Below are positions 34,506 to 45,407 of a stretch of 64,000 bases of DNA, piece after piece (within the stretch, counting starts at the first letter, position 1; each line of letters begins with the position of its first letter). Source of the stretch: Oncomelania hupensis (taxonomy: Eukaryota; Mollusca; Gastropoda; Littorinimorpha; Pomatiopsidae); contig CM072511.1 in the NCBI GenBank assembly GCA_036898135.1, forward strand, positions 74,410,119-74,474,118, in the 5' to 3' direction. The notes beneath the pieces were generated by a model. The model did not search any database, was not told the origin of the DNA, and was given only the letters and a program-made list of their open reading frames with translations. A program made the position numbers and the translations under genes.

Positions 34506-35767
34506 TTAGTCAGGATAGTAGAGCTTGAAGAGGTGAGAATTTAGCGCTTGCTTGAATGAGGTTGTGGTCTTCTTGTGTCTAATGTTGGCTGGAAGTGTGT
34601 TCCATTGCCTGGGTGCACAATAGGTGAATGCCCTTTCTCCGTACATTTTGGTGTTAGTTTTTTGCATGCAGAGTGTGTGCGAGTCAGAAGAAGAGCGAAG
34701 AGTGTGAGAAGAGACAGACAGCAAATCTGACAGATATGAAGGGCAGGTTCCAGAGAAGAAATTGTGGCACAGTACGGACAGTTTGTATTTAATGCAGGCC
34801 TCTATGGGTAGCCAATGAAGCTTACGGAGAAGTGGAGTGATGTGATCGCGCTTTTTTGCCCTGAAGACTAGCCTAGCAGCAGATTTTTTGTAGTTTGTCT
34901 GAGATGACTCAGGCAGGAAGCCAGTAGGGCATTACAATAGTCAAGCCTAGACAAGACTAAAGCACAGACTAAGGTGATGATTGCTTGAAGGGTCAAGTAG
35001 CAGCGAATGGAACTGATCTGACGCAAGGCAGCATACGCTGATTTACGAACTTGTGCAACATGGAAATCAAGTGTCATGTCACTCGACATTAAAAAGCCAA
35101 GATTTCTAGCCGACTGAGAGAGAAATTTCATGCTCTCCTACACTTAAAGGGGTAGGCAAGGGACAAGCTAAGGCAGTTCTGGTCTCTGTTTTATCATCAT
35201 TGAGCTTTAACTTGTTTTGTTTCATCCAGGATTGAACGTCAGAAATGCAATTCTGCACAGTCTGGACATTGGCATCGATTAAGACTTGATTTTAAAAGCT
35301 GAGTGTCGTCAGCAAAAGCTTCAACAGTTACATCGTGTTTCTGAATCAGTTCGAGCAAAGGCTTTGTGTACAACACAAAGAGAATCGGTCCAAGAACCGA
35401 CCCCTGCGGCACAACAAAAGTCACATTTTCCTTCTTTGAGAGCACCTCAGCAATGCTGACAGTTTGCGTACGACTTTGGAGGTATGACTTGAACCAGGCC
35501 AAGGCATTCCATGAAACTCCAAACTGCGACTCGAGAGTATCGAACAGAATATTGTGGTCTACAGTGTCGAAAGCAGCCGATAGATCAAGAAGTGTTAGAA
35601 GATAAGTTGCCTTTGTCCAGAGCAAGCAGAATGTCACCTGTGACTTTGAGTAATGCTGTCTCGGTGCTATGAGAGGTGCGATAGGCTGACTGATGGGGAC
35701 TGAGAAGAGAGTTGCTTTGTAAGTATGAGAGTAACTGCTTGAGTACCAACTTTTCTGTAATGGACAA
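34506..35767 (-). pseudogene. L2-like LINE reverse transcriptase, broken
   Basis: Minus-strand blocks in order: SLLSPHQSAYRTSHSTETAL (RT fingers, 35700), DLSAAFDTVDHNIL (motif A, near 35580), VPQGSVLGPILF (motif B, near 35415), EAFADDTQL (catalytic FADD, near 35320), LSRLDYCNALL (near 34940), and a C-terminal APRQWNTLPANIR segment (34620). At least three frame changes separate them, so it is inactive. The endonuclease region is missing. Confidence 0.8.
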
Positions 35768-35786
35768 AAATGATAGGTTAGATCCT

Positions 35787-36452
35787 ATTCTATCCTATCC
35801 CGTAACTCGGAGGTCATAGGGGCACCACAGATGATACAGGCTTTTGATCACCTCAATACTGTTAGGACTGATGTTGTACACTTTCATGGTTGCCCAAAGA
35901 GCTGCATGCCAGACTTGGTAAAACGCTTCCTTGAAGTCTACAAACACATGCTGATGTTGGTGCTGTAGGTATTTCTTGCTGATTATTCTGAGGTTGAAAA
36001 TCTGTTCAGTGGTACTTCACCCTGCCCTGAGTCCTGCTTGTTCTTCAGTTATGATTTGTTCAACTTGGGGTTTCAACCGTGTATTATTTTCAGGAGGACC
36101 TTGCTGTAATGGCTGATGAGTCTGATGGGGCGGTAATGTTCACACTCTTGAAGGTTACCCTTTTTCGGAAGAGTGATGACAAGCTACTGGGTTCATGGTG
36201 TAGACCACTCCCCACTGTGCCAGATCTTGTTACAAATAATGTTGAGGGTGTCAATCATTGATTCTCCTGCTTGAAGCAATTATGCGAGTATGTTGTCCAA
36301 TCCCACTGACATCCCTTTATTTAGTGATTGCACTGCTGCCTCAACTTCTTTTCGGAGAATTGGAAGGATTTTTTCCTCTTCTATTCTGGGGACATACTAG
36401 AACTGATGGGTCTCCGTTTGGTGTGTAGTTGTAAAGGTCAGAGCAATACTCT
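35787..36452 (-). mobile_element. RTE LINE, internally deleted minus-strand copy
   Basis: The first 50 bp are the RTE 3' end (CCTATCC tail, CACCACAGATGAT). The sequence then jumps into the RT domain at ACAGGCTTTTGAT, skipping about 950 bp relative to the copy at 60.8 kb, and stops in the region before the RT. Confidence 0.85.
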
Positions 36453-37594
36453 GTCTCTATATTAATGGGAAAGGCCTAAAAACTGGTAAAATGATGGAAA
36501 GTGTCAGAAAAGGGCACATGGAAATCTAAATTTGATTTGATCTGTTGAAAGGTAAAAGACTTTTCAGAATGTTGCCTCTCGCCTCTTTATATAGAAGAAA
36601 CCAAGAACCCATGTGACAGTGCATCCCAGGCAGATAAAAGATTTGACACTATTTTATGAATGAAAGCCAGCTTGTTCATTAATGACGAGAAATGTTTAAT
36701 TTTATACTTTATTTCCTGGTAGCGCTTAGAGAGACAATAAATATGAACTAAATAGATTGAAATAAGTTTTCACCAACATGGAATGTTCTAAAAATGACAT
36801 CCCGGGCATGAAAACTGAACGTGAACTGAACATGGAATTTTATACCATGGAATCATGGCTCCTATATGATTCTATAATCTTTAACTACTGAATTTCACCC
36901 CCTTCGGGTTTGTGTCTTTTATTTTTGTCCGATTAATATTTTAGCTAATCAGCTCAATCAAACCGTATCTACTGAATGCATACCTCTAAAATCTCAATTC
37001 TTACAATAGTGCACATTCTTCGCTGATATACAAAGACCTTGACCTTCAGTGACCTTGGAATGATCTTGACCTTCACATGACCACTGATATATATCTCAAA
37101 AAACAGCTGGTGATTTTGTTTTTTGGTATACAGGTACTTCAAATCAGGGCCATTTATCGGTAGCAATCCGGTTTTAGTCAATTGGTCCGTCGCTCTGAAG
37201 TCCACTTTTTTTGTTTAAAACACTATGCATTACTTCAAGAATAACTAAAATTCATCAGTTTTACTTTGCTGATAATTAAATATTTGTAAGCATTGCAAGA
37301 TCACTCGCATTTGTACTTCCTCAAAGATCAGGGTCATTGTGCTTTACCACTTTCCAAATAAGTTTTGAGCTGTATCTAAAAACCGACTTAGCCGGCTAGC
37401 AGATAGTTCAAATAATGGCCTATGATTCCATGTTTTCGATTTGTTTTGTTTTGTTTGGATAAAGCTGTCGCAACATCACCAAAAACTTTTACCTTTTGCA
37501 AACAATTATTTTTCAGCAATGTGTGTGAGTGCCTGAAAATACATTTGAATGGCTTGCCATCTTGTTTTTTAATTTATTTTTTAAATTATTGCAG
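36453..37594. other. CPEB: Intron sequence before CPEB exon B
   Basis: Mostly unassigned. A short minus-strand AGGTCA-repeat piece lies at 37015-37085 (two TGACCTTGA-like sites). The last 40 bases are T-rich and end ATTATTGCAG, a good acceptor for exon B. Confidence 0.5.
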
Positions 37595-37684
37595 AGGAGA
37601 TAACGGCTGCATTTAGGAGATTTGGACCATTGGTTGTTGACTGGCCACACAAAGCAGAATCAAAGTCTTACTTTCCTCCTAAAG
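37595..37684 (+). CDS. CPEB: CPEB2-4/Orb2-type protein, exon B (middle of RRM1)
   Basis: A 90-nt exon that completes the Glu codon begun in exon A and encodes EITAAFRRFGPLVVDWPHKA and on to SYFPPK, ending one base into a Gly codon (AAAG|GTGATA donor). The VDWPHKAESKSYFPPKG region between helix 1 and strand 3 is among the most conserved stretches of CPEB2-4/Orb2 RRM1. The acceptor is TTGCAG. Length 90 keeps the phase, so it could be skipped without shifting frame, although that would destroy RRM1. It stands alone between two introns of more than 20 kb. Confidence 0.94.
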
Positions 37685-37859
37685 GTGATATACTTTTACA
37701 TTTTGATTTGCATGCATGTAACTATTGAACTTTTTGACTTGCATGCATGCAGCAATGTTCTTCCCAAACAAAAAAAAAAAAAATTGTAAGAATTTTGCAA
37801 ACTTGTACGTATTAAAATGATCAATAAAAATTGTAAAATAAGCAAGTTTTGGGTCAACA
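37685..37859. other. CPEB: Start of intron B, unassigned
   Basis: Splice donor GTGATA, then TGCATGCATG repeats and a poly-A run near 37771-37783. Confidence 0.5.
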
Positions 37860-38480
37860 AATGTTACAAGAAAATGAATATTTTCCACAAGATTGTACTT
37901 TTTTCCTAAATATTGAATTTATGATTCTTTTATGCATGATAGATACCTGACACGCACATACTTTGTAAGTTTGGTCCTTGCTCCAAGGTCAAAGTCAGTT
38001 CGAATGGGTGAAGTACCATTCACCATAAACTACGAGAGACGTAAAGCCCAAATTTGTATTTAAAGATAATAGATTTATCTTTCCTAAATGTTACGTTTTT
38101 GTGTTGATCTTGCAAAACATTAAAAAAATTTCTCATCTGACAGTAGAATGGCCATATATTTAACCCATAGTATGCAACAACATTGGATCATACATGTGCA
38201 TCAGGTCATGTGAAGATCAAGGTCATCCCAAAGTCAAGATCACTGAAGGTCGAGGTCATCCCGATAACTGTTTTGGGCCCATTATGACTTTTGCCGTAGT
38301 TTGATTGTACAAGAGTGTATTTTAAGCCGGTCAAGGAGAATAGAAAGATCAAAGATGGTATGTATTTGCATTTTAATGCCACCATTTTATTTATTTTATT
38401 TTAAAAAAACATTCTCTTGTTAAATATTGCAAGTTTAATAAAGAGCATGTGAATCATATGGCTTTGCCCTTCTAGTTATC
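37860..38480 (+). repeat. AGGTCA-rich repeat, nearly uninterrupted copy
   Basis: All blocks from the ACAAGAAAATG segment to the 3' end ATGGCTTTGCCCTTCTAGTT are collinear. TCAAGGTCA is at 38217-38225. Confidence 0.65.
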
Positions 38481-38539
38481 TTTTAATCCATTCTTTTATA
38501 CTTTTAATTAATCAGTGATTTTCATCTTTTAATTAAACA

Positions 38540-38645
38540 GCTATACATTTTCCCCAAACCCAATCTGGTCCTGATTTGGCTTGAAAGAGTCCGCTGGACC
38601 TACAATACAACTATGTATGTATGTATGTATGTATGTATGTATGCA
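38540..38645. repeat. LINE 3'-end scrap and (TATG)n microsatellite
   Basis: 38562-38604 resembles the GAGTCCGCTGGACCTA LINE 3' end. (TATG)n covers 38613-38645. Confidence 0.6.
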
Positions 38646-39720
38646 TGAATGCACATTGGATGATAGGGTGTCATAGTCAAATGACGCATGTTCAGCAGGC
38701 TGTTGACCTCCTTCATGCAGTCAGACTTCAGCACATTTGCCAGAAGACCATATCTCAAAGGGTTTCCAGAGTGCCGATGCAGAAGATGCCCCTGATTGAC
38801 TGATCGACCTTTCAAGAGGGTGGCCCTGGACAATGTTGCAGGCTCGGCAGAAATGATTGACATCTACATGAAGTCCTGGCCGAACACTGCCTGGACTCGG
38901 TCTGATGTTTTCTTAATGTCCAGGTGACCTCCCATGATAGAATCATGAGCTACTTCTAATTAGTGCCTCAAGGGTAACAATACCGACTTCTTGACGAACT
39001 TTGTCCCGAGGTCTGTCAGGATTTCTTCGGGTACTCCCAACTGTGCTGAACATGTCCACCACTGCCACAGTGTCGATCTTCTTCAGAGGCATTGCTTTTG
39101 GATTCCCAGTTGCATAGTCCACTAAGGTCAGTGCCCACTTGTGACCTTCTTCGCTCAAAAGTTTTTGTATTGGTGATTTGCCAGAAGATATGAGGAGGGG
39201 TTTCCAGAGTGCCAATGCAGAGGATGTCCCTGATCGACTGGTCTTTCAAGAGGGTGACCCTGGACTTGATGTCGCAGGATCGGCAGAAACTGAGGTCTGC
39301 ATGAAGTGCTGGCCAATAGAAAACTGCCTGGATTCGGTCCAGGTGACCTCCCATGAAAGAATCATGAGCTACTTCCACTTAGCACTTCAGGGGTAACAAT
39401 ACCAAGATTCGATGTAGTAATTTTACTCTTTGACCCTCGGGTGCTGAAAGATTCTGTAAAGGATGTTAGCCCACTTCTAATTAGATCGTACCACTACCCT
39501 TGGTCACATGGTCTTGGTGGTTCCTGTACTTGGTTAAGGTAGTATCAGCTTCCTGTAGGATTAGCTTATGTCTGTCCAGTGATGGTGGATTTGGAGCTGT
39601 CAGCATCCAGTGGACTAGTCGCCTTGTCTCGCTTGGCCTGGACCCTGGTAGTGACAGCACCAACGATCTCTGGTCGGCAGGGCTGAGCCAGAGCCACGGT
39701 GACTCAAACGAAACTGTTCA
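38646..39720 (-). mobile_element. Gypsy pol fragment (integrase region), decayed and rearranged
   Basis: On the minus strand it matches pieces of the Gypsy pol at 55.85-56.65 kb: ADTTLTKYRNHQDHVTKGSG (39590), MEVAHDSFMGGHL and VFYWPALHADLS with a CRSCD finger part (39370-39270), and VDYATGNPKAMPLKKIDTVA (39110-39060). The finger region appears a second time at 38730-38930, so the copy is partly duplicated. Stops and shifts are frequent. Confidence 0.75.
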
Positions 39721-40019
39721 GATTTTGAGGCTATGCCAGCTAGGTTAGTTATAAATATCGGTGGAAGCTGCTGACCCAGCTACAGGCATGAGGGAAATTC
39801 TATAGCAATAATTCAGCGGCCTTCTCGAGCAGGCCTACCGGGACCTGCCACTGCACACTGACAGCAATGGTCTTGTTGATCATGGATGGTTAGCCATCAT
39901 GCATGAACAGCTTCGATAAGAAGACTAGTTTAATAGGCTTTATGAAGGAAAAGAAAAAAGAAAAAAAAGTGTTGTAAAGAAGAATGATATAAAATATATC
40001 CTTGTATTAAAATATTATG
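39721..40019. other. No recognised feature
   Basis: Short unassigned spacer with an A-rich tract (39950-39970) before the DIRS left terminus. Confidence 0.4.
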
Positions 40020-40212
40020 ATTAATTTCACATACTATACCATGACTCAAAAGTGCAATGTTTATGGCGTTGCTAGGTGAGTGCCTCTCTAACGGAAGTTG
40101 ACAAAAACAAAACAGTCATAGAGTTGCTTCCCCTGAACGACTTTCCCCGTGCATCTCGTGTAATAACACGCATCTAGGCGCTCACGATAACGGACTGCAA
40201 ACCTCATTCCTT
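40020..40212. repeat. DIRS left inverted terminal repeat
   Basis: Bases 40037-40212 equal the reverse complement of 45039-45214 with about two mismatches. Bases 40020-40036 are unique to the left end and are repeated, inverted, in the internal complementary region at about 44031-44047. Confidence 0.88.
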
Positions 40213-40574
40213 TTTTGGCACTCGCTGAGTGTGGTGTGTCTACTCTAGCTCTCTTTTTTTTTGCTGACTTCTGCGTTCGTCCTGTAGTTTGCTGTTACTA
40301 CCGCCGGCGGAGTTTTGGGTTTCCTTGTCATTTCTCAACGTAGCTGTTCGTCGGCTTCTACCCCGTCTATGCACGTCTCTTCTACTTCGGCGGCCGTTTG
40401 TTCTAAGGAATGTCGAGTTTCCTCTGTACCTTCCTTCGTTTCCTCCCCTGCCGACATTACCTCTGTTTTGCTACGTTACGCTTCCGCTCCTGCGCCGCCT
40501 GCTTTGTCTTCTACCCTTCAGGTTTGTAGAGTGGTGGTGGTGAGGTGTGGAGTGGCGGTAGTGAGGTGAGGGGT

Positions 40575-41640
40575 GGCTCCTTGGTCTTGCCATGGAGCCG
40601 TTTCTGGTCAAGGTTTCGACCAGAAACATATAAGTGGTCGCCCTAGTTTAGGACCACATAATTTTTCCGGCAGGGATGCCCCGGCTAGTCCAATCAGGCT
40701 ACCTGCCGAAGCCTTCCCTTCTGCTTCCTGCAGGATTCAGACCGGGTCGGGACTTCTGGCTAATGTTGGCTCCTTGGTCTTGCCAGAAGTGACCTTGGAG
40801 CCGTTTCTGGTCAAGGTTTCGACCAGAAACATATAAGTGGTCGCCCTAGTTTAGGACCACATAATTTTTCCGGCAGGGATGCCCCGGCTAGTCCGATCAG
40901 GCTACCTGCCGAAGCCTTCCCTTCTGCTTCCTGCGGGATTCAGACCGGGTCGGGACTTCTGGCTAATGTCGAGCTTGAGACATATAAAGCACTGCACGCA
41001 GTGTTACGTCCAGCTGCGACAGGGGGTGTGGCTTCCGGTTCGTCCGGTTTGTCCCTCACCGCCCCATTCCAGCCCCCATTGCACTCCACTTCCGCTTGTG
41101 GTCGTGGGGCGGGGCCTGTGGCTACTGTCGAGCTGTGTAACATATAAAGCACTGTTCGCAGTGTTACGTCCGGCTGCGACAGAGGGTGTGGCTTCCGGTT
41201 CGCCGGTTTGTCCCTCACCTCCCCATTACAGCCCCCTTTGCACTCCACTCCCGCTTGCGGTTGTGGGGCGGGGCCTCTGCTTTCCGGTACGGGGGTATGG
41301 GTCACTCGTTACCTTCTCCCGTTCCCAGTTAGGCTTCTCCCTCCCATCCCCCTTTGTTTTCCACTTCCGCTTGCGGTCGTGGGGTGGGGGCTCTGGGTTC
41401 CGGTTCGGGAGGTACGGTACACCCGTTGCCTTTCCCTGTGTCCGGTTTGGCCCCTCCCTCCCTTCCTCCTTTGTACTCCACTTCCGTTTGCGGTCGTGGG
41501 GCGGGGGCTCTGGTTTCCGGATCGGGGGTTACGGTTCACCCGTGGCCCCTTCAGTTTCCGGTTTGGGTCAAGCATTCCCTGTTCACCCTTTGGTCTCTGC
41601 CACTTCAGGGTTCGGTTGTGGATCGGGGGTACTGGTGTCC
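40575..41640 (+). repeat. Nested tandem duplications in the DIRS gag-like region
   Basis: Three repeat arrays follow one another: a unit of about 195 bp twice (40575-40767, 40768-40971), a unit of about 155 bp twice (40972-41127, 41128-41280), and a unit of about 120 bp roughly three times (41285-41640). The last two share the GTCGTGGGGCGGGG core. Confidence 0.75.
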
Positions 41641-42136
41641 GGCTCTGACTTCCGGATCACATGCACATGCCAATTTGCCTTTGTGTGCGCCAACTTCTGG
41701 TTGGGGTGGGGCACACTTGGTTCCTCCTACCCTAGTTCCTGTTGTCACGGGTACGGGGGTGTTGTTATATCGGGCCCTTTCACCTGATGCTCTTTTGAAG
41801 ACGCCGTTCAGCGCGCTGCGGCTTTGTCCTCAGGTGGTGGAGGAGGTTTCGGTGCCCCTACCACCACTCCATTCCTTCCTAGGCGGGACTCTTGCTTCTG
41901 CCGAGTCTGATGAGGCTTGCCTTGTATTCAGGGCGTCTCCTAGGATTAACTTTTTTTGGGGGGAATGGGCCTCTTCTACGGCTAGAGGACTTATCGAGGG
42001 CGAGGCCTCTTCCTCTTCGTTCGCGGAGATGCCTCGGTTCCCTAGAGCTTCCTCTGTGGGCTCTTTTCTGAGTTCGTCCTCATTGCCCGGTGTTTCCGGG
42101 AAGTTCCTCTCTCGGTCAGAGGTCTGGCACAGATAG
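40879..42136 (+). pseudogene. DIRS gag-like region, shifted and repeated
   Basis: Overlapping open frames (40879-41787 and 41354-42136) encode Pro/Ser/Gly-rich peptides with repeats of STSACGRG-type units. They join no single frame. DIRS ORF1 products are poorly conserved, so the assignment rests on position before the RT. Minus-strand open frames here (for example 41830-42624) are a by-product of GC-rich composition. Confidence 0.5.
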
Positions 42137-42658
42137 AGGGGTCGATTGTTAGGTCCCTTGAGTATGCTTCTCTCGCTGACGCGCTGCCTGCTGCGCTGTC
42201 TTCGGCTGGGCAAGTATTCTGGGACGCCGTTTCGTTCTTTTCGGTGAGGTCCTTGTTTCAGGCCCACTATACCTCCTTCGTTCTGGGTTGCGTATCCTTG
42301 TGCATCGCGACGCTTTTCTTCAGTCAGCGTCCCTTTTGCCTCCGCTCTTGTCCTCCTCGCTTCGGGTGGGACCCTTGGTACCCGACTCTCCTTTTGGGTC
42401 CTTACGTTCGCACGCCTGTTCGTGAGGAGTCGGAGCGGTCCAAGTCGGTTGGTTTCGCCTTCTGGGCTCGGACCATACCTTCGGCCCCGTCTTTCTTTCC
42501 TGACAGGGGTTCGAGGTCGCTCGGTCCGTGGTCGCTCTTCTCGGGGTGTGCGGGGTGGTATCCCCTCTTCCCGTGGCAGGGTTGAGGTGAGCCGTAGGCG
42601 TTTACGCAGTGGCGCGTTTTCCACCAGTCCTGTCCCTGCCTTTCCACCCCTAGGTGTT

Positions 42659-43900
42659 CTACCCCTCCAGGCGAGTAGCTTGGCTCGCCAGTTTCATGCT
42701 TGGCTCGGCCTCCCCTCCGCCAGCATTTGGGATCAAGAGGTGATTCGGTCGGGGTTTGACCTTCATTGGGGTTCCTCTCGGCCCCCTCTTCGTCGCTCCC
42801 CGCCTTTGTTCCGCCCCCTGTCTCTTTTTGAGGCTCAGACGCTTCTGGACTCGGAGGTCATAGCTCTTCTCCTTTTTGTTTGTCTTGCAGTCCTTGGATT
42901 TTCTCAAGGATTGTCCTCGAACTCGCTACTGTAGTTCGCGGACTCAGGGTGCAGTTCTCTGCTTATCTTGATGACCGGTTGGTCAAGGCTAGTTCTCACG
43001 TTCTCGGTCTTGTGCACACCAGGCTTGTTCTCCTTTAAATGCGGCGCTTGGGGTTCTCTGTGATCCCTCTCAAGTCCGTGTCGTCCCCATCTCCGGTTTT
43101 CAACTACCTAGGGATGTCGTTCGTCACTCGCAATTGGTCGGTCCGCCCTTTAGCTCGTCGGGTGCAGAGGCTTCAGTACTTTCTGCTACCTTTGGAGAGT
43201 CAGGAGGTCGTTTCAGCCAGTACCACTGTGGTTTCTCTCATCTACCACTTCGGGGGTACCCATTCCCCTGCTCTCTCCATGATGGTGGAGAGCCTCCTTT
43301 TGTGGTTAGCTTATTTCGTTTGTACGCTTGTAGCCAAGCCTACAGCGGCTCTGTCATGTCTTAGCCGATCTTCTGAGTCGCCCTCTTTGTGTGGTCCACT
43401 CGGTATGGACCCTATCCCTCTCCGTTCTTCATTCGGTTTGGGCGGAGTGGCTTACTCCTCTGATCGATCTTTTTGCCACTCGTTACTCTTCCAGGCTCCC
43501 CTGTTTGTGTCGCCGGTCGCAGACTGCCTGGCTTGGGCGGTGGGCGTGTTGTCCATTTCTTGGGAGGGGTTGGAGGCTTCGGCCTTTCCGCCATTCTCCC
43601 TCCTTTTCTCAGGGAAGCCGAGGAGGAGTCTCCTATCATTCTCGTGGCTCCCCTTTGGCCAGCTCAGCCCTGGTTCCCGTTTTCCTTCGTCTTCCCCAGG
43701 GGCGGTGCATTCCTCTCGCTCTCGGGGCGAGATCGCTTCTGCAGCCTCTTTCCGGGATTCCACACGGCGACCCAAGCGTTCTCCGTCTTCACGCTTGGTT
43801 GTTGTCCGGCCTTCTATAAGAGGTTTCTGAGCTTCAGGAGGCCTCGGAAGGTTCCAGCCGGCATCCTGTTTCCTTGCCATACTCGAGGGGATGGCTTCTT
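42659..43900 (+). pseudogene. DIRS reverse transcriptase/RNase H remnant
   Basis: 42690-42850 encodes FHAWLGLPSASIWDQEVIR and the following Pro-rich segment, the start of a DIRS-type RT. The palm up to the catalytic box appears deleted near 42880-42940. The catalytic YLDD is at 42964-42975. An in-frame stop follows at 43036. Next come MRRLGFSVIP, FNYLGMSF and WSVRPLARRVQRL (43039-43180), the region after the catalytic box. APLFVSPVADCLAWAVGVLS (near 43494) and ILVAPLWPAQPWFP (another frame, near 43640) fit the end of the RNase H region. Several shifts make it inactive. Confidence 0.75.
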
Positions 43901-44010
43901 GGTTTCGATTCTGTGATCGCGGCCCTACATTCCTGGTCCTCTTCTTCAGCCTGTTCAAGGTAAAGTTGTTTCAGTTAAAGTTGCTTCCCTCCGTCCTTTT
44001 CGTGCTAATC

Positions 44011-45003
44011 TGCACTTTTGAGTCATGGTATAGTATGTGAAATTAATATTAAAATTTTAACTCTAAATTTATTATTAACCCTTAGCCTGCTGACATGTTT
44101 TTCCTGCTCTGTGCTAAAGAAAATTTTGACTTACGATTAAAAACACACATGACTTATTATATATGCCATTGTTGCTAAACTATTACACCTAGATATATAA
44201 AAGTATACATCAAATGAAAGGAAATTGAATAAAGATTCCAAAGAACAGACACAAAAAAGTGTAAGATTGTTGGTTTGTACAATTATGGGATGGAAAGTTA
44301 GGGGCATGAGCAAACAAATTCACGCTCACTCAACTGCACACCCATTCTTGAAGTCATACGCAAAGAATTGCAGAATAGAAATAAGATTTATTACCAAAAA
44401 TTCTGAGAACCAAAATGGACTGTAATCAAAGCCTGATAAATACAGAAATAGTCTGTGTAAAAGGCAAATAATATTATTATAGATCTAGTGAAAATAAAGT
44501 TTTTTTTCACCTACCGTCGTCTGCTAAAGATTGTAGACGGCGATCTTCTTCGTCCGAATCGTAGGCCCCTAATCCCTCCCTCCAGCCTCCGTCAAATAAA
44601 CATCATCACCCGCATCACAATCTTCATCCCCACTATTATCATCAAAGTTTACTTCCTGAAGCATTTGCGCCACCTCTTCTGCCGTGTAGATCTATGTTCT
44701 GCGTGCCATAATGGCGACGAACGAGGCGGAAAATTTCGCCAGCAACCCGCAAAAACTGCTTCGACTATGGCTTCTTGTTTGAAAATTACCTCTAAAGCGA
44801 AAGATTTTTCTTTCCAAAACATTACAGTTGAAGGGAAACAACTTTTGTTTCATAATCATGACCAAGGATTTATTTTATAAACGCTTTTACCTCCCTTCCG
44901 TACAACGTACGGATACATCGCATTACGATGGCGCTAGACACACCGTGCTACGTACGTTGACAGCGCAGCCTAAAGGTTAATAAACATACTTACCATGACT
45001 CAA
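44011..45003. repeat. DIRS internal complementary region, split by a TTAA element
   Basis: 44011-44047 is the reverse complement of the left end, including its unique outer 17 bp. 44048-44078 plus 44981-45003 is the reverse complement of the right end, including its unique outer 41 bp (45215-45255). In DIRS replication this region is thought to template circle closure across the two ends, so its sequence fixes both element boundaries. Confidence 0.85.
44079..44976 (-). mobile_element. piggyBac-type non-autonomous element with TTAA TSD
   Basis: 898 bp between TTAA at 44075-44078 and 44977-44980. The left end is CCCTTAGCCTGCTGACA; the inverted right end is CCTTTAGGCTGCGCTGTC. On the minus strand from about 44709 a short decayed acidic N-terminus (EEVAQMLQEVNFDDNSGDED) remains, as in piggyBac transposases. 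No catalytic core. Confidence 0.75.
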
Positions 45004-45038
45004 TTTTATGTCCCTCCCTCCTTCCCGCAGTTCCAAAT

Positions 45039-45255
45039 AAGGAATGAAGTTTGCAGTCCGTTATCGTGAGCGCCTAGACGCGTGTTATTACACGAGATGC
45101 ACGGGGAAAGTCGTTCAGGGGAAGCAACTCTATGACTGTTTTGTTTTTGTCAACTTCCGTTAGAGAGGCACTCACCTAGCAACGCCATAAACATTGCACT
45201 TTTGAGTCATGGTAAGTATGTTTATTAATAATAAATTTAGAGTTAAAATTTTAAT
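45039..45255. repeat. DIRS right inverted terminal repeat
   Basis: 45039-45214 pairs with the left repeat. 45215-45255 is the unique right extension, repeated inverted in the internal complementary region. Confidence 0.88.
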
Positions 45256-45407
45256 TTTTACAATTTATGTTTTACAGAAACAAAATATTGTAATGTATAT
45301 CTACTCTCAGCGAAGAATGGAAGACAGTGAAGACTATCTTTGTGAAAGGGTTAAAAAATGATTGTATAAAATTAATATAGAAAAAAAAAAGTATGCTCTT
45401 GATATTT

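Larger units (their letters stand above)
32028..35780 (-). mobile_element. L2-like LINE, minus strand, split by an LTR unit
   Basis: The 3' UTR (32028-32218) carries the ATTATA tail and the CTTGTCT/AGACAAG hairpin also present in the plus-strand copy at 53.5 kb. After the LTR unit at 32219-34417 the element resumes at the exact interrupted base. The coding part runs to about 35780, where a truncated RTE LINE begins. Confidence 0.8.
40020..45255 (+). mobile_element. DIRS1-like retrotransposon, defective
   Basis: The diagnostic structure is present: inverted terminal repeats (40037-40212 and 45039-45214, about two differences by eye), unequal outer ends, and an internal complementary region at 44011-45003. 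That region joins the complements of the left end (to base 40020) and the right end (to base 45255). The interior is markedly GC-richer than the flanks and holds a repetitive gag-like region and a DIRS-type RT/RNase H remnant. No tyrosine recombinase is found between the RNase H remnant and the internal complementary region. A piggyBac-type element sits inside that region. No target duplication is seen, as expected for recombinase-mediated integration. Confidence 0.85.

Noticed and set aside
41309..43958. Long minus-strand open frames (for example 41830-42624 and 43452-43958) over the DIRS body
   Set aside because: They are antisense to the RT/RNase H motifs, rich in Arg/Pro/Glu from GC-rich codons, and contain no domain pattern.
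44488..44880. 130-codon plus-strand frame inside the TTAA element
   Set aside because: Composition is Ile/Arg-rich with no pattern, and the minus strand shows a decayed acidic transposase N-terminus instead.
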